Below are positions 27,916-38,872 of a stretch of DNA of 64,000 bases, piece after piece. The translations under genes were made by a program, and so were the position numbers. The DNA lies in NCBI RefSeq assembly GCF_019049625.1, contig NZ_JAFMOY010000129.1, positions 1 to 64,000 on the forward strand, in the 5' to 3' direction. Every line of letters begins with the position of its first letter. The stretch's first letter is position 1. The notes under the pieces are model-generated. The model worked only from the letters and a program-made list of their open reading frames with translations. It made no database searches and was not told the DNA's origin. This DNA comes from Rahnella ecdela (GTDB lineage: Bacteria > Pseudomonadota > Gammaproteobacteria > Enterobacterales > Enterobacteriaceae).

Positions 27916-29166
27916 TTATCTGGCGCTGAGTACCGCTTTAGCGCGGGGCAACAGCAGTGATAACGCCGTAAATACCACTACGGCGTACAGTGCTTTCCAG
28001 CCGACCATCGCCAGCAATCCGCAGCACAATACCACCCCCAGCATCGCCATCCATTTTGAACGCCCTTTCAGAAGCCGCGTACCCGCCAGCATACAGAGCA
28101 GATAAATCAGGATGAAAATACCGTTGGCGTAAGTGATCAGCGCCCCCAGCGGCAAATGCAGCCAGTAAATCAGTAAGGTGAAGAGCATACAGCTTCCGAC
28201 AACCAGATTGAGCGCCGCAACCGGCACCTGCTGAGACGAAAGCTGCGCCAGCTTGCTTTGCGGCCTGAGCTGGGCCTGCGACCACACCAGCCGGGCGAAG
28301 CTTTGGGTGTAGATATTCACGCTGGCAAAACATGCCAGATACCCAATGATGCAGGCCACCCACAACGCTTTTTGCCCGAACAGTTGCACAACGATGCCGG
28401 GGAGCGAAGCGCCCGCTTCCCGCCCTTCTCCCCACGCATGGAATTTCAGCACCGCGACAGTACAACCCCAGTAAACGGCGCCCGCCACCAGCATACCAAT
28501 CAGCAGAGCGCGCGGGAAATCCCGTTCAGGATTGCGGAACTCTGTTGCCAGATGGGCAAAAGCTTCCAGACCGACAAAGCACCAGAACATCACTGCCAGC
28601 GCATCAAAAAGGTTTGCAGATGAAACGTCACGGATCGCAGGCAATGGGATTTCAGGCAGAGAAATTCCCCCTTTCCACCAGATAGCGATCACCAGCGCGA
28701 TGACCAGCAAAGCAATCAGCGTCTGGATGTTGGCGCTCGAACCGGCGCTGCGTGTGCCCAGAAACCAGATAACCAGCAACGTTGCGAGCTGTACCAGCAG
28801 AAGATTTTCACTGCTCCAGCCAAATGCCGCCTGCCAGAAACCGGCAGCGATATGCAGTGCCGCCGGTAATCCGACCGGAATAACAGACAGAAACAGCCAG
28901 CCGGTGACGCGTGCCATATGCGGGCCGAATGCTTTCCCGACAAAATGCGCAGCGCCGCCTGCGCTGGGGAAATGACGTCCCAGCGCGGCGAAGCCGATAG
29001 CAATCGGGAAAACCAGCAGGATCAGCACCGGCCACGCCCAGAGGCTGTCGTTTTGCGCCAGTTGTGCCGCAAGCGCAGGCACGGCAAAAACACCGGTTCC
29101 CAGCAGCGACGTGGATAACAACCCGACGCCCTGCGCCAGGCTCAATTCCTGTTTTAATCCGCTCAC
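27916..29166 (-). CDS. yjeH: L-methionine / branched-chain amino acid exporter YjeH
   Basis: YjeH is an APC-superfamily inner-membrane exporter of L-methionine and branched-chain amino acids in E. coli. The 416 residues (E. coli 418) start MSGLKQELSLAQGVGLLSTSLLGTG, with SLLGTGVFAVPALA forming the unwound first helix of APC carriers. Around twelve hydrophobic segments follow, with GGAAHFVGKAFG near 74-85, FWCFVGLEAFAHLATEFRNPERDFPRA near 194-220 (core VGLEAFAHLATEFRNPERDF) and IGYLACFASVNIYTQSFARLVWSQ near 270-293. In E. coli the gene lies elsewhere (near groEL), so its position here is a local rearrangement. Confidence 0.92.
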   Translation of the reverse strand: MSGLKQELSLAQGVGLLSTSLLGTGVFAVPALAAQLAQNDSLWAWPVLILLVFPIAIGFAALGRHFPSAGGAAHFVGKAFGPHMARVTGWLFLSVIPVGLPAALHIAAGFWQAAFGWSSENLLLVQLATLLVIWFLGTRSAGSSANIQTLIALLVIALVIAIWWKGGISLPEIPLPAIRDVSSANLFDALAVMFWCFVGLEAFAHLATEFRNPERDFPRALLIGMLVAGAVYWGCTVAVLKFHAWGEGREAGASLPGIVVQLFGQKALWVACIIGYLACFASVNIYTQSFARLVWSQAQLRPQSKLAQLSSQQVPVAALNLVVGSCMLFTLLIYWLHLPLGALITYANGIFILIYLLCMLAGTRLLKGRSKWMAMLGVVLCCGLLAMVGWKALYAVVVFTALSLLLPRAKAVLSAR

Positions 29167-29229
29167 AACGTTATTCCGCTCACAACAAAGTCACTTCCGT
29201 TTTGTGTTATTGACCCAATCATCAAAAAG

Positions 29230-29258
29230 AAAAAGGGCTTATCAGATAAGCCCTTTCA
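29230..29258. terminator. Terminator between hldE and yjeH
   Basis: An AAAGGGCTTAT/ATAAGCCCTTTC stem with a three-base loop sits 20 bases after the hldE stop. On the minus strand it is followed by TTTTTCTTTTTG, so it terminates the hldE-side transcript. Confidence 0.88.
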
Positions 29259-29278
29259 TACAAAAAACGATATTAAAA

Positions 29279-30706
29279 TCAGTCCTGCGCTTTTATCTGA
29301 TTAATGATTTTGGTAGTGGATAAACCATCTTCAAAATTCAGTACGCGCACTTCACCGCCATTCGCCCAGACTTCCTGGCAACCGGCGATCTGTTCTGGCT
29401 TATAGTCGCCGCCTTTGACCAACAGATCAGGCAAGATCCCGGCGATCAAACGTTGTGGCGTATCCTCTTCGAAAGAAACCACCCAGTCGACAGCGCCCAG
29501 CGCACCCAGCACGATCATACGGTTTTGCAGCGCATTCACCGGACGGGTTTCGCCTTTCAGACGTTTGGTCGAGGCATCGCTGTTAACGGCAACAATCAGA
29601 CGATCTCCGAGTTTTCGGGCATTCGCCAGATAAGAAACGTGTCCTGCGTGCAGGATGTCGAAGATGCCGTTGGTCATCACGACTTTTTCGCCGCGCTGAC
29701 GCGCCATCGCTACAGCCGCTTTCAGCTGTTCTTCGTTCATCACGCCAAAACCGACGTCGGAACGCCCGCCGATGGCATTTTCCAGCTCAACCGGAGAAAC
29801 GGTAGACGTACCAAGTTTACCGACCACCACACCCGCGGCAGCATTGGCCAGGAAGCATGATTCTTCCAGCGTATTACCGGCGGCCAGAGCCGCAGCCAGC
29901 GTACCGATCACCGTGTCACCGGCACCGGTCACGTCATACACTTCCTGCGCCTGCGTTGGCATATGGAAAGGCGCTTTGCCCGGCTGCAGCAGCGTCATAC
30001 CGTGTTCAGAACGTGTCACCAGCAAGGCAGAAAGCTCGAAATCCGCAATCAGTTGCATACCGCGCGCGACGATTTCATCTTCGTTTTTGCAACGCCCGAC
30101 AACAGCTTCAAATTCGGACAGATTTGGCGTCAGTAACGTCGCACCGCGATAACGCTCAAAGTCAGAACCTTTAGGATCGACCAGCACCGGCACACCCGCT
30201 TTTCTCGCCAGCTGAATCATCTTCTGTACTTCTGTCAGCGCGCCTTTGGCGTAGTCAGACAGCACCAGCGCACCGCTTTGCGGTAAGGCCTGTTCGATTT
30301 TGGTCAGCATCGGCTGGAGATCGACGCCTTCAAAACCTTCTTCGAAGTCGAGACGGATCAGCTGCTGGTTACGGGATAAAATGCGCAGCTTGGTGATGGT
30401 CGGATGCGTGGATAACGCCACGAAATCGCAGTTTACTTTCACTTCCGCCAGACGTTCGCTGAGTGCGCGTGCCGCGTCATCCACACCGGTCAGGCCGATC
30501 AGACGCGAAGAAGCACCGAGAGACGAAATGTTCATCGCCACGTTTGCCGCGCCGCCAGGACGTTCTTCGATAGTATTTACCTTCACGACCGGTACCGGCG
30601 CTTCCGGCGAAATACGGTTGGTCGGGCCATACCAGTAGCGGTCTAACATTACGTCACCGACCACCAGTACACCGGCACGGTGGAAATCAGGCAAAGTCAC
30701 TTTCAT
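29279..30706 (-). CDS. hldE: Bifunctional heptose kinase / adenylyltransferase HldE
   Basis: HldE makes ADP-heptose precursor for the lipopolysaccharide inner core. The ATG at 30706 ([19 protein letters not shown]) gives 475 residues (E. coli 477). The N-terminal ribokinase-type domain (to about 318) phosphorylates heptose-7-phosphate, with GGAANVAMN near 52-60 and the catalytic [11 protein letters not shown] near 262-272. The C-terminal cytidylyltransferase-fold domain (from about 340) transfers AMP, with [16 protein letters not shown] (HxGH) and a late [11 protein letters not shown]. glnE follows upstream on the same strand by 87 bases, as in E. coli. Confidence 0.96.
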   Translation of the reverse strand: MKVTLPDFHRAGVLVVGDVMLDRYWYGPTNRISPEAPVPVVKVNTIEERPGGAANVAMNISSLGASSRLIGLTGVDDAARALSERLAEVKVNCDFVALSTHPTITKLRILSRNQQLIRLDFEEGFEGVDLQPMLTKIEQALPQSGALVLSDYAKGALTEVQKMIQLARKAGVPVLVDPKGSDFERYRGATLLTPNLSEFEAVVGRCKNEDEIVARGMQLIADFELSALLVTRSEHGMTLLQPGKAPFHMPTQAQEVYDVTGAGDTVIGTLAAALAAGNTLEESCFLANAAAGVVVGKLGTSTVSPVELENAIGGRSDVGFGVMNEEQLKAAVAMARQRGEKVVMTNGIFDILHAGHVSYLANARKLGDRLIVAVNSDASTKRLKGETRPVNALQNRMIVLGALGAVDWVVSFEEDTPQRLIAGILPDLLVKGGDYKPEQIAGCQEVWANGGEVRVLNFEDGLSTTKIINQIKAQD

Positions 30707-30793
30707 CCCAAGACTCCAAAACAGATAAATCAAATCGGGTAAACACAATGCGCCGGATAATATCACAAGCGTCTGTTACCCGAATAAAAACCC

Positions 30794-33631
30794 TTAGCCC
30801 AGCCAGTTCGCCCAGCTGGCGCGGATTTGCGCACGCTCCGTCGCAAAGCTGTCTGCGGCCACTTTTCCGCTATGTTCCTGCAAGGCAAGGTGATGAATTT
30901 CATCGCGCAGCGTGACATAAGCCTGCGTCAGATTTCGCGCCTCTTCTTCCGGCATGATGTCGTATTGCGCCATCAGCTCGAAAATCCTCACATTATCGGA
31001 CCAGCGGGTCAGCTTCGGCTCATCGTGAGCAAAGCGTAAGACCAGATATTGTGCAATGAATTCAATATCAGTGATGCCACCCGGATCGGCTTTCAGATCA
31101 AACTGATCAGCCTTTTTGCTCCCCAGATGCGCATACATTTTCTCTCGCATTTCGCGCACTTCTTTTCGCAGCCCTTCGTCATCACGCTGGCGGCACAAAA
31201 TATCGCGGCGCGTAGCGTTAAACTGCTGTGTCAGCTGCGGGTCGCCATACACAACGCGTGCGCGCACCAGCGCCTGATGTTCCCACGTCCAGGCCTCATT
31301 GGCCTGATAATCGGCAAATGCTTCAATGGTGCTAACCAGCATGCCGGACGCGCCGGAAGGCCGCAGGCGCGCATCGACTTCATAAAGGATCCCGGACGAC
31401 GTGCGCGTGCTGAACAGATGCATAATGCGCTGCGCCAGCCGCAGATAAAACTGGCGACCATCGATAACACGCTCGCCGTCGGTCATGACTTCCGGTGCGC
31501 AATCGAGCAGGAAAACCAGATCCAGATCCGAGCTGTAACCCAGCTCCCAACCGCCGAGCTTACCGTAACCAATCACCGCAAAGCCACGCCCCTCACGGTG
31601 CCCGAGATGTGTTGGCTGGCCGTATTTTACGACCATCTGTTCCCACGCCTGCTGCACCACGACGTCGAGAATGGCTTCGGCAAGATAGGTTAAATGGTCA
31701 CTGACTTTCATCACGGGCAGCGCGCCGGAAATATCCCCGGCGGCGATACGCAGATGCTGTGCCTGCTTAAATTGCCGCACAGCTTCAAGCTGCTGCTCTT
31801 CATCTTCTGTCGGCACGCGCATCAGATACTGACGCAGCTCATCGCGATAAGCGGTCAGTTCAATCGGCTGATACAACGTGCGCGGATCGAGTAACTCATC
31901 GAGCAGTAACGGGTGACGAGCCAGTTGCGTCGCGACCATCGGTGACGCGGCACACAGGCGGATTAGCTGTTTGAGCGCACCGGGATATTCGACCAGCAGC
32001 TCGATATAAGTGGTACGCGTGACGATATTCAGCAGCAGTTGCATCAGGCGCTGAAGTGTCACGTCGGCATTTTTGTAGGTACACACCTGCGCCAGCAGGC
32101 GCGGCATCAGTAAATCCAGTTGCTCACGCCCGCGCGGTCCGATGGTGCGTTTATCGACGTCCCGGCGGAATTCGGCAATTTGCTGCAAAACATGGCGCTG
32201 CGCGTTTTCATTGAGCAGGGGAACCAGCGGTGCCAGTTCGGCAGGTTCCAGCGCATCAATCCACAAACTGCTGAACTGCGCCTGTTGCTGATCGTCTTCC
32301 GCGTCCGGCGTGTCATCGCCAATCAGATCGTTAAACACCGCACGCACGGCCTGCATGTGAGCATTTATGGCATCCAGAAGCTGCGGCCAGCCGGCGTAAT
32401 CCATTCCCCAGGCCAGACGCGCCTGATTCAGTTCATCGGACGGTAAAGTCTGCGTCTGCTCATCGGAAATAGCCTGCAGCAGGTTTTCCAGCCGACGCAG
32501 GAACAAATAACTGGTGCGCAGTTGCAGCACCTGTTCGACCGGCAGCAAGCCCAGATTTTCCAGCGCCTGCAAGGTCGGCAACAATGCACGCTGCTGCAAT
32601 GCGGGTTCACGCCCCCCACGGATCAGCTGGAAGACCTGAACGATAAATTCAATTTCCCGGATCCCGCCCGCGCCGAGTTTGATGTTGTCTTTCAATCCGC
32701 GGCGGCGGACTTCGCGGGCGATCATCCCTTTCATATTACGTAATGACTGGATCACGCTGAAATCGATGTAACGGCGGAACACAAAAGGCATCAGCATTTT
32801 GCGCAGTTCCTGGCTACTGATGTCTTCCGCGCCGCCCATCAGCCGCGCTTTCACCATCGCGTAGCGTTCCCAGTCGCGCCCCTGTTCCTGATAATAATCT
32901 TCCAAAGCCGGGAAGCTCATCACCAGCGGACCGCTGTCGCCGAACGGCCGCAGACGCATATCCACACGGTAAACAAAACCATCGATAGTCGGCTGATCCA
33001 GCGCCTTGATCAGCCGCTGTCCAAGACGGGTGAAGAACTGGGCATTGTCCAGTTCGCGGCGCCCGCCACGGGTTTGGCCGTTTTCCGGATAGGCAAAAAT
33101 CAGGTCGATATCGGAAGAGAAATTCAGCTCCCCGCCGCCGAGTTTGCCCATACCGAGGATCAGCATTCGCTGCGGTTCGCCCGCCGCATTCACCGGGGTA
33201 CCGAATTCGCGACAGCAGGCGTCGTACAGCCAGTCGCGGGCACTGACAATCAGCAGTTCCGCCAGCTCGCTCAGCTGATGAAGCGTGTCTTTCGCTTCGC
33301 TGGTTTGTGCGGATTGCGACCAGGCGATGCGGGTCAGAATACGGCGGCGGAATAAACGCAGCGCTTTCATCAGCCCGTTTTCATCGTTTACCCCGGCCAG
33401 TGCTTCTTCCAGCCACGGACGGTATAGCTGCCATTCCTGAGACTGAGGCGGGGTCTCATTGATTTCATGCCACCACTGTGGAAATACCAGCAAGCTGTCC
33501 TTGACGAATTCACTACTGGCTAATATGGCCAGCTGTTGATCATCGGGAAGCGGTAGGTGTTCAGGGTGTTCACGCCAGCGCTCAAGCAGACTCTGCGCGT
33601 GGATTTGCAAAACAGAAGAAAGTGGCAACAT
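30794..33631 (-). CDS. glnE: Glutamine synthetase adenylyltransferase / deadenylase GlnE
   Basis: GlnE switches glutamine synthetase off and on by adding or removing AMP, responding to PII and glutamine. The ATG at 33631 ([19 protein letters not shown]) gives 945 residues (E. coli 946); the frame reaches 33688. There are two nucleotidyltransferase domains: the N-terminal deadenylase, with [23 protein letters not shown] near 158-180 (core [15 protein letters not shown]), and the C-terminal adenylase, with [21 protein letters not shown] near 690-710 (core [14 protein letters not shown]). A regulatory helical region lies between. ygiF precedes it. Confidence 0.96.
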   Translation of the reverse strand: MLPLSSVLQIHAQSLLERWREHPEHLPLPDDQQLAILASSEFVKDSLLVFPQWWHEINETPPQSQEWQLYRPWLEEALAGVNDENGLMKALRLFRRRILTRIAWSQSAQTSEAKDTLHQLSELAELLIVSARDWLYDACCREFGTPVNAAGEPQRMLILGMGKLGGGELNFSSDIDLIFAYPENGQTRGGRRELDNAQFFTRLGQRLIKALDQPTIDGFVYRVDMRLRPFGDSGPLVMSFPALEDYYQEQGRDWERYAMVKARLMGGAEDISSQELRKMLMPFVFRRYIDFSVIQSLRNMKGMIAREVRRRGLKDNIKLGAGGIREIEFIVQVFQLIRGGREPALQQRALLPTLQALENLGLLPVEQVLQLRTSYLFLRRLENLLQAISDEQTQTLPSDELNQARLAWGMDYAGWPQLLDAINAHMQAVRAVFNDLIGDDTPDAEDDQQQAQFSSLWIDALEPAELAPLVPLLNENAQRHVLQQIAEFRRDVDKRTIGPRGREQLDLLMPRLLAQVCTYKNADVTLQRLMQLLLNIVTRTTYIELLVEYPGALKQLIRLCAASPMVATQLARHPLLLDELLDPRTLYQPIELTAYRDELRQYLMRVPTEDEEQQLEAVRQFKQAQHLRIAAGDISGALPVMKVSDHLTYLAEAILDVVVQQAWEQMVVKYGQPTHLGHREGRGFAVIGYGKLGGWELGYSSDLDLVFLLDCAPEVMTDGERVIDGRQFYLRLAQRIMHLFSTRTSSGILYEVDARLRPSGASGMLVSTIEAFADYQANEAWTWEHQALVRARVVYGDPQLTQQFNATRRDILCRQRDDEGLRKEVREMREKMYAHLGSKKADQFDLKADPGGITDIEFIAQYLVLRFAHDEPKLTRWSDNVRIFELMAQYDIMPEEEARNLTQAYVTLRDEIHHLALQEHSGKVAADSFATERAQIRASWANWLG

Positions 33632-33688
33632 GAAATCGGATTCCTTGCAAAAAAAAGCCCGGGTAATTTGCCCAGGCTCATCAGTCAA

Positions 33689-34996
33689 TTAACGTGGTTG
33701 TCCGTTTAACCAGAACGCATCCATCATCACCGCGTGGGAACGGGCTGAATCCTCCCAGGCATGTTGCTGCTGAACGATTGCCTGTTGCAGGTCGGCCCAG
33801 CCGGCAATGTAGGTGGCAACGTCTTTTTCAGGGTAGGCACCGGCCAGCAAATGGAAGGTGATGATCTGACGTTTCAGACGCGCCAGCTGATCGCGGTAGC
33901 CTTCTTCGGTCAGCGGTTGTGCAAACGCTTCTTTCAGATCTGCGGCGGTACGGCCCAGCATGATGTCAGCAAAGCGCTTGAAGGAGCCTTCCAGTTTCTT
34001 CGCCGATTTATCGTCGATGAATGGCGTCCAGCCTGAGGTCGCCAGCCAGGAAGTAAGCACTAACTTGCTCTTCAGATAGCTGGCGCTGTAACAGATTTCC
34101 TGCGCATCGGCAGATTTCTGTTCCAGTACGGGCACCAGATCGGTTAGCAAGGTTCGCAGCTCAGAAGACGCTTTGCGTGGCACCAGGCCGCCGAACAGCA
34201 CCACAACCTGGCGCACGGTTTCCACAGCCTGTAATACGGTCAGACGCGCGGTTTTATCCCCGCGCACCCACAGTTCTTCATGATACTGCCAGTGATCCAG
34301 CGCCAGTTCGAACATAGCGGACATCGCCTGTTCAACTGTCGCTTTCGGCTGCGCTTTGAATACCGGCAACGGTTTGATTTCACGCGCCGGATTGCCTTTC
34401 GCCAGATGATAGCCGCGGGCTGCCTTGCTGAATCCGCCCTGACGTAAACCGCCATGCACGCTAATTTCCGTAGCCAGTGCCAGGAGATCGGCGGTATTGC
34501 CTTTTTTCAGTTCCAGCTCAATTTCTGCCAGCGCTTCAGAAAGCTCACCGGCCACGATTTCGCCCTGATCGAGACCCAGTTCGATCTCGCTTTCACGGTA
34601 AGTGATCACCCACTTCTCTCGGGTAAAATCGGTACGGAACAGCGGAGCAAGTTCTTTTTGCAGTGCGGCAGGTTTGCACCCTTCCGGCCAGATATCTTTT
34701 GGGAACGCGCTGAGCTTCAACACCGGCTTTTTCAGCTCGACATTGTATTCAGGGCGCTGATGTAAACCACCCACCACTTTCCCGCCGGTCTTGATGGTCA
34801 TTTCGTACTGATCGTCGAAACCACGGATACGCAGACCAATATCGTGCGAACGTAAATAGTTTTCCGCAGTCTCAAAATAGATGTTGGTCAGTTTCGAAGG
34901 CGCGGTGTGCACGCTGTTAAAACCAGCGAGTTGCGAAGGTAATTCGGCGATTGCGGCCGGGGTGGCGATAAATTTTAATTCTATTTCTACGGTCAT
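33689..34996 (-). CDS. ygiF: Inorganic triphosphatase YgiF (CYTH-CHAD)
   Basis: YgiF hydrolyses inorganic triphosphate in E. coli. The ATG at 34996 gives 435 residues (E. coli 433). The N-terminal CYTH domain opens with the ExExK motif (VEIELKF, Glu4-Glu6-Lys8), followed by basic and acidic residues lining the tunnel (LRIRGFDDQYEMTIKTGG near 53-70; QRPEYNVEL; then KWVITYRESEIELGLDQGEI-type strands). The C-terminal CHAD domain (from about 220) is histidine-rich and helical, with LDHWQYHEELWVRGD near 255-269, and may bind polyphosphate. It is in line with glnE and hldE. Confidence 0.93.
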   Translation of the reverse strand: MTVEIELKFIATPAAIAELPSQLAGFNSVHTAPSKLTNIYFETAENYLRSHDIGLRIRGFDDQYEMTIKTGGKVVGGLHQRPEYNVELKKPVLKLSAFPKDIWPEGCKPAALQKELAPLFRTDFTREKWVITYRESEIELGLDQGEIVAGELSEALAEIELELKKGNTADLLALATEISVHGGLRQGGFSKAARGYHLAKGNPAREIKPLPVFKAQPKATVEQAMSAMFELALDHWQYHEELWVRGDKTARLTVLQAVETVRQVVVLFGGLVPRKASSELRTLLTDLVPVLEQKSADAQEICYSASYLKSKLVLTSWLATSGWTPFIDDKSAKKLEGSFKRFADIMLGRTAADLKEAFAQPLTEEGYRDQLARLKRQIITFHLLAGAYPEKDVATYIAGWADLQQAIVQQQHAWEDSARSHAVMMDAFWLNGQPR

Positions 34997-35294
34997 AGGA
35001 GTCTTCACACCGATTCTTTGCTGCCAAAAGGGATAAACGCGTCGCTGCAATTCTATCATAAGCACAGCCCGCAAGCCGCATGTTGCGGGATTGTAAGATA
35101 GTTCTCATTCCGGTTTATACATTGCGTCGTCACACTGTTGCCCTTACTATCGGTCACCAAACTTTTGGTCTATGAACCAAACTTTTGACTCTGAATTAGC
35201 GCAATGGCCAGACAGAGGCGGTTGCCAGAAGACGTATCCTGATAAACGGATCCACACTTCACGTTCCCTAAATTCACAAAGAAACGATGAAATA

Positions 35295-35915
35295 ATGCAG
35301 AAATTACGCCTAATTGGTTTCGCTTTGCTTGGTTTAAGCATCACATGGGGCGCTCACGCTGATGAGAAGCGCTATATCTCCGACGATTTGATCACCTATA
35401 TCCACAGCGGTCCGGGTAATCAGTATCGCATTGTTGGCACACTGAATGCCGGTGAAGAAGTCACCCTGCGCAGCGTCAATGACAGTACTAAATACGGTGA
35501 AATTGTTGATTCAAAAGGCAAAACAGCCTGGATCCCACTGGATCAGTTAAGCAATGTGCCGAGCCTGCGTACCCGCGTTCCGGATCTGGAGCAACAGGTG
35601 AAAACGCTGACTGACAAGCTGACCAACATAGATTCCAGCTGGAACCAGCGCACTGCGGAAATGCAGAGCAAGGTTTCTTCCAGCGACGGTATTATCAATG
35701 GTCTGAAGAAAGAAAATCAGGATCTGAAAAACCAGCTGATCGTGGCGAAGAAGAAAGTTGACGCGGTCAATGTTCAGCTCGACGACAAACAAAGAACCAT
35801 TATTCTGCAATGGTTTATGTACGGCGGCGGTGTCGCGGGTGTAGGTCTGGTTCTGGGTCTGCTGTTACCGCATCTGATCCCACGTCGCAGGAAGAAAGAT
35901 CGCTGGATGAGCTAA
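35295..35915 (+). CDS. ygiM: SH3-domain membrane protein YgiM
   Basis: YgiM is a conserved envelope protein of the TIGR04211 family, with a bacterial SH3 domain; its precise role is unknown. The ATG at 35295 gives 206 residues, the E. coli length. Order: signal peptide (MQKLRLIGFALLGLSITWG to AHA), SH3b domain at about 25-90 (YISDDLITYIHSGPGNQYR and GKTAWIPLDQL), a coiled coil at about 95-165, then one membrane helix (WFMYGGGVAGVGLVLGLLLP) and a basic tail RRRKKDRWMS. It is divergent from ygiF and upstream of cca, as in E. coli. Confidence 0.93.
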   Translation: MQKLRLIGFALLGLSITWGAHADEKRYISDDLITYIHSGPGNQYRIVGTLNAGEEVTLRSVNDSTKYGEIVDSKGKTAWIPLDQLSNVPSLRTRVPDLEQQVKTLTDKLTNIDSSWNQRTAEMQSKVSSSDGIINGLKKENQDLKNQLIVAKKKVDAVNVQLDDKQRTIILQWFMYGGGVAGVGLVLGLLLPHLIPRRRKKDRWMS

Positions 35916-35948
35916 CAGCTCAACATCCTGATTAATCCTGTTATCCGT

Positions 35949-35970
35949 TAAGGCACTTAGGTGCCTTTTC
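35949..35970 (+). terminator. ygiM terminator
   Basis: An AAGGCAC/GTGCCTT stem with a four-base loop and TTTTCGTG after it lies 33 bases downstream of ygiM. The T-run is short. Confidence 0.65.
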
Positions 35971-36054
35971 GTGTTTCCATCAATCAGGAAATCTTCATCG
36001 CATCTTTGCTATGATGAACAAAGAGTCCCTTTGCCTTATTTCAGGAGTTATCGC

Positions 36055-37290
36055 GTGGAGATTTACCTGGTCGGCGGCGCAGTCCGAGACAGTTTATTAA
36101 ACCTGCCTGTGTCTGAACACGATTGGGTAGTGGTGGGCGCAACGCCTGAATACATGCTGGAAAATGGCTATCAGCAGGTCGGAAAAGATTTCCCTGTCTT
36201 CCTGCATCCGCGTACCCGTGATGAATATGCCCTCGCCCGCACTGAGCGAAAATCGGGTTCCGGCTATAACGGATTTACCTGCTATGCCGCGCCGGATGTC
36301 ACTCTGGAACAGGATCTGATGCGCCGAGATCTGACCATCAATGCGATAGCAAAGAGTGAAGATGGTGCGCTTTTCGACCCTTATCACGGACAGCGCGATA
36401 TCGAACAACGCCTGCTGCGCCATGTTTCTGACGCCTTCGGGGAAGATCCGCTACGCGTGTTACGTGTCGCCCGCTTTGCCGCACGTTTTGCCTATTTAGG
36501 TTTTACCGTCGCACCTGAAACACAGACGCTGATGCAACATATGGCGCAGAGCGGTGAACTCGAAGCCCTGACGCCGGAACGTGTGTGGAAAGAAACCGAG
36601 AAGGCCTTGCAGACGCAGGATCCGCAAGTGTATTTCCAGGTGCTGCGTGACTGCGGTGCGCTCAAAGTGTTATTCCCGGAAATCGATGCGCTGTTTGGCG
36701 TTCCGGCACCGGAAAAATGGCATCCGGAAATTGATACCGGTATTCATACGCTGATGACGCTGAAAATCGCCAGCACGCTGACGCCGGAAGTGGATGTGCG
36801 TTTCTCTGCGCTGTGCCATGATTTGGGCAAGGCGCTGACACCACCGCAGTTCTGGCCGGCTCATCACGGCCACGGTCCGGCGGGAGTTAAACTGGTGGAC
36901 AATATTTGCCAGCGCCTGAAAGTCCCGACGCATATACGTGATCTTGCCAAACTGGTGGCCGAGTTCCATGACCTGATTCATACCGTGAACAAACTGCGTC
37001 CGGAAACCCTGTTAAAACTGTTCGACACCATAGATGTGTGGCGTAAACCGCAGCGGCTTGAGCAGATGATTATGACCAGCGAAGCCGACGCCCGCGGGCG
37101 TACAACCTTTGAAAACAATCCTTACCCGCAAGGTGATTATCTGCGTGAGGCCTTCAAAGTGGCGAACAGCATTACCAATAAAGAAGTGCTGGATGCCGGT
37201 TTTCAGGGAATAGAAATCCGCGATGAGCTGAAAAAGCGTCGCATACAGGCATTGGCGGACTGGAAGCAAACGCAGGACGTGGCGATTTAA
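36055..37290 (+). CDS. cca: CCA-adding enzyme / multifunctional tRNA nucleotidyltransferase
   Basis: Cca builds and repairs the 3' CCA end of tRNAs. The GTG at 36055 is the start: it follows CAGGAG by six bases and encodes [15 protein letters not shown], matching the family; the longer frame upstream is not conserved. It has 411 residues (E. coli 412). The class II nucleotidyltransferase head has [18 protein letters not shown] (the DxD pair) and [10 protein letters not shown]. The C-terminal half carries an HD phosphohydrolase domain, with [12 protein letters not shown] near residues 252-263, giving the 2',3'-cyclic phosphodiesterase activity seen in gammaproteobacterial enzymes. Confidence 0.96.
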   Translation: MEIYLVGGAVRDSLLNLPVSEHDWVVVGATPEYMLENGYQQVGKDFPVFLHPRTRDEYALARTERKSGSGYNGFTCYAAPDVTLEQDLMRRDLTINAIAKSEDGALFDPYHGQRDIEQRLLRHVSDAFGEDPLRVLRVARFAARFAYLGFTVAPETQTLMQHMAQSGELEALTPERVWKETEKALQTQDPQVYFQVLRDCGALKVLFPEIDALFGVPAPEKWHPEIDTGIHTLMTLKIASTLTPEVDVRFSALCHDLGKALTPPQFWPAHHGHGPAGVKLVDNICQRLKVPTHIRDLAKLVAEFHDLIHTVNKLRPETLLKLFDTIDVWRKPQRLEQMIMTSEADARGRTTFENNPYPQGDYLREAFKVANSITNKEVLDAGFQGIEIRDELKKRRIQALADWKQTQDVAI

Positions 37291-37335
37291 GCGCTGCCTT
37301 AGATTTCAGGCTTTTATTTTCATGAAAAGCTTGAT

Positions 37336-37377
37336 AAAAAAAGCCCCGCACGGTGAATAACCAGCGGGGCTTTTTTA
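37336..37377. terminator. Bidirectional terminator between cca and uppP
   Basis: A long AAAAAAGCCCCGC/GCGGGGCTTTTTT inverted repeat with a loop of about fourteen bases ends both convergent transcripts. Confidence 0.92.
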
Positions 37378-37397
37378 TCGCTTACAGGAAGCAATAA

Positions 37398-38225
37398 TCA
37401 GGCGATAAAGACGAAGTACACCGCGATCGCAACAAAGAAGCGATAGATGGCAAACGGAATAAAGGAAATACGTTTGATCACCGCCAGGAAGGTTTTAATC
37501 GCTATCAGGGCAACAATAAATGCGCTGATAAAACCAGTGGCGAACATCGGTAAATCAGCCATCGTCAGGAAGCTGTAGCTCTTATACAGGTCCAGTGCTG
37601 TCGCGCCCATCATCATCGGCACCGCCAGCAGGAAAGAGAACTCAGACGCGGCAAAACGGCTGATGCCCATTAACATCCCGCCGCTGATGGTCGCACCTGA
37701 ACGAGAGAACCCCGGCCAGAGCGCCAGACACTGGAAAACACCGATCATAAATGCCTGCAGATAAGTGATGTCATCCACCCCTTCTGCACGCGGTTTTTTC
37801 GGTTTCAGCAGTTCGGCTGCAATCAGCAAAACACCACCAACGACCAGTGCATACATGACAAACTTCGGCTCAAACAGGGACTTAATTTGCGAATGCAGCA
37901 GTAAGCCGAGGATCGTTGCCGGGATCATTCCTAAAATAATATGCAATAAATTCAGACGACGGTTACCCGTGCCCTCATGAACAGGCGGCTTGCCAAAGTG
38001 CAAGCCAATCATGCCAAACAAACGACGCCAGAACATCACCACCACAGCCAGAATCGAACCCAGCTGAATAACCACTTCAAATGATTTCGAGGTATCTCCG
38101 GTAAAGCCGAGAAGATTTCCCGCGATGATCAGATGGCCGGTAGATGAAACCGGTAAAAATTCAGTTAACCCTTCAACAACACCCAAAATTGCTGCTACAA
38201 GCAACGAATGACTTTCAACGATCAT
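37398..38225 (-). CDS. uppP: Undecaprenyl-diphosphatase UppP (BacA)
   Basis: UppP removes a phosphate from undecaprenyl diphosphate, recycling the lipid carrier for peptidoglycan; excess protein confers bacitracin resistance. The 275 residues (E. coli 273) show the two signature regions: [20 protein letters not shown] (about 16-35; core [14 protein letters not shown]), with catalytic Glu and Ser, and [18 protein letters not shown] (about 168-185) with the PGxSRSG motif. Seven to eight membrane segments fit the family. It is downstream of folB on the same strand. Confidence 0.95.
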   Translation of the reverse strand: MIVESHSLLVAAILGVVEGLTEFLPVSSTGHLIIAGNLLGFTGDTSKSFEVVIQLGSILAVVVMFWRRLFGMIGLHFGKPPVHEGTGNRRLNLLHIILGMIPATILGLLLHSQIKSLFEPKFVMYALVVGGVLLIAAELLKPKKPRAEGVDDITYLQAFMIGVFQCLALWPGFSRSGATISGGMLMGISRFAASEFSFLLAVPMMMGATALDLYKSYSFLTMADLPMFATGFISAFIVALIAIKTFLAVIKRISFIPFAIYRFFVAIAVYFVFIA

Positions 38226-38286
38226 TATCGCACCCTACCCTATGAAATTTCCGCTGATGGGAAAACATGCTCAAAGTACCGACAAC

Positions 38287-38316
38287 AAAAAAGCGGCATC
38301 ACGCTGAGCCGCTTCA
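38287..38316 (-). terminator. folB terminator
   Basis: On the minus strand an AAGCGGC...GCCGCTT stem with a ten-base loop is followed by TTTTGTTG. A second, upstream hairpin (38319-38348) sits between it and folB. Confidence 0.8.
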
Positions 38317-38318
38317 GT

Positions 38319-38348
38319 AAAGGAAGCCCGGTTGTCCGGACTTTCCTT
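38319..38348. repeat. Second hairpin in the folB-uppP spacer
   Basis: An inverted repeat (AAAGGAAGCCCGG facing TCCGGACTTTCCTTTT, with one or two mismatches and a short loop) lies directly beside the folB terminator, making two hairpins in tandem. On the plus strand it ends in TTTT. Its role is unclear. Confidence 0.5.
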
Positions 38349-38408
38349 TTAACGCTTCTATATGACATTAAATAGACAAGCATTTCTTAAATTGTATCCA
38401 TTGAAGGA

Positions 38409-38765
38409 TTAAAAACGTTTTCCGCGCTCTATAATCACGCCGACATTGGCCGCCTGAGCCACCGCACCGGGCTTGCTGAGCTTAATCCGCACCCACGGCG
38501 AGTTGAAACGGGTCAGGAGTAATGATGCCACTTCTTCAGCCACACGCTCTACCAGCGCGAAATTTTGCGATGCCACATGCTCAATCACCGCATCGCTGAC
38601 GTCGGCATAGCTTAAACAGTCATTCACATCGTCGCTGGCGGCGGATTTGCGGTTATCCCAGGCCATTTCGATATCGAACACCAGTTTCTGTTTAATGGTC
38701 TGTTCCCAGTCGTAAGCGCCAATCGTGGTGATTACATTTAGTTGCTCAATAAATACGATATCCAT
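38409..38765 (-). CDS. folB: Dihydroneopterin aldolase FolB
   Basis: FolB converts dihydroneopterin to hydroxymethyl-dihydropterin and glycolaldehyde in folate synthesis. The ATG at 38765 ([21 protein letters not shown]) gives 118 residues; a GTG one codon earlier is not preferred. Marks are [13 protein letters not shown] near 17-29, with the conserved Tyr and Glu, and [13 protein letters not shown] near 51-63. Lys near the C-terminal KLSKPGAV (about 97-104) is the catalytic base of the family. It is divergent from plsY. Confidence 0.95.
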   Translation of the reverse strand: MDIVFIEQLNVITTIGAYDWEQTIKQKLVFDIEMAWDNRKSAASDDVNDCLSYADVSDAVIEHVASQNFALVERVAEEVASLLLTRFNSPWVRIKLSKPGAVAQAANVGVIIERGKRF

Positions 38766-38872
38766 CACGTGATTCTCTGTTTTTGGCCCAGCCGGATACC
38801 ACTTCCAGCAGAAAATGCGTATTATCCATGGATGTTGCGATTAAAACGACCCTTATTAGACGGAACTGCTTT

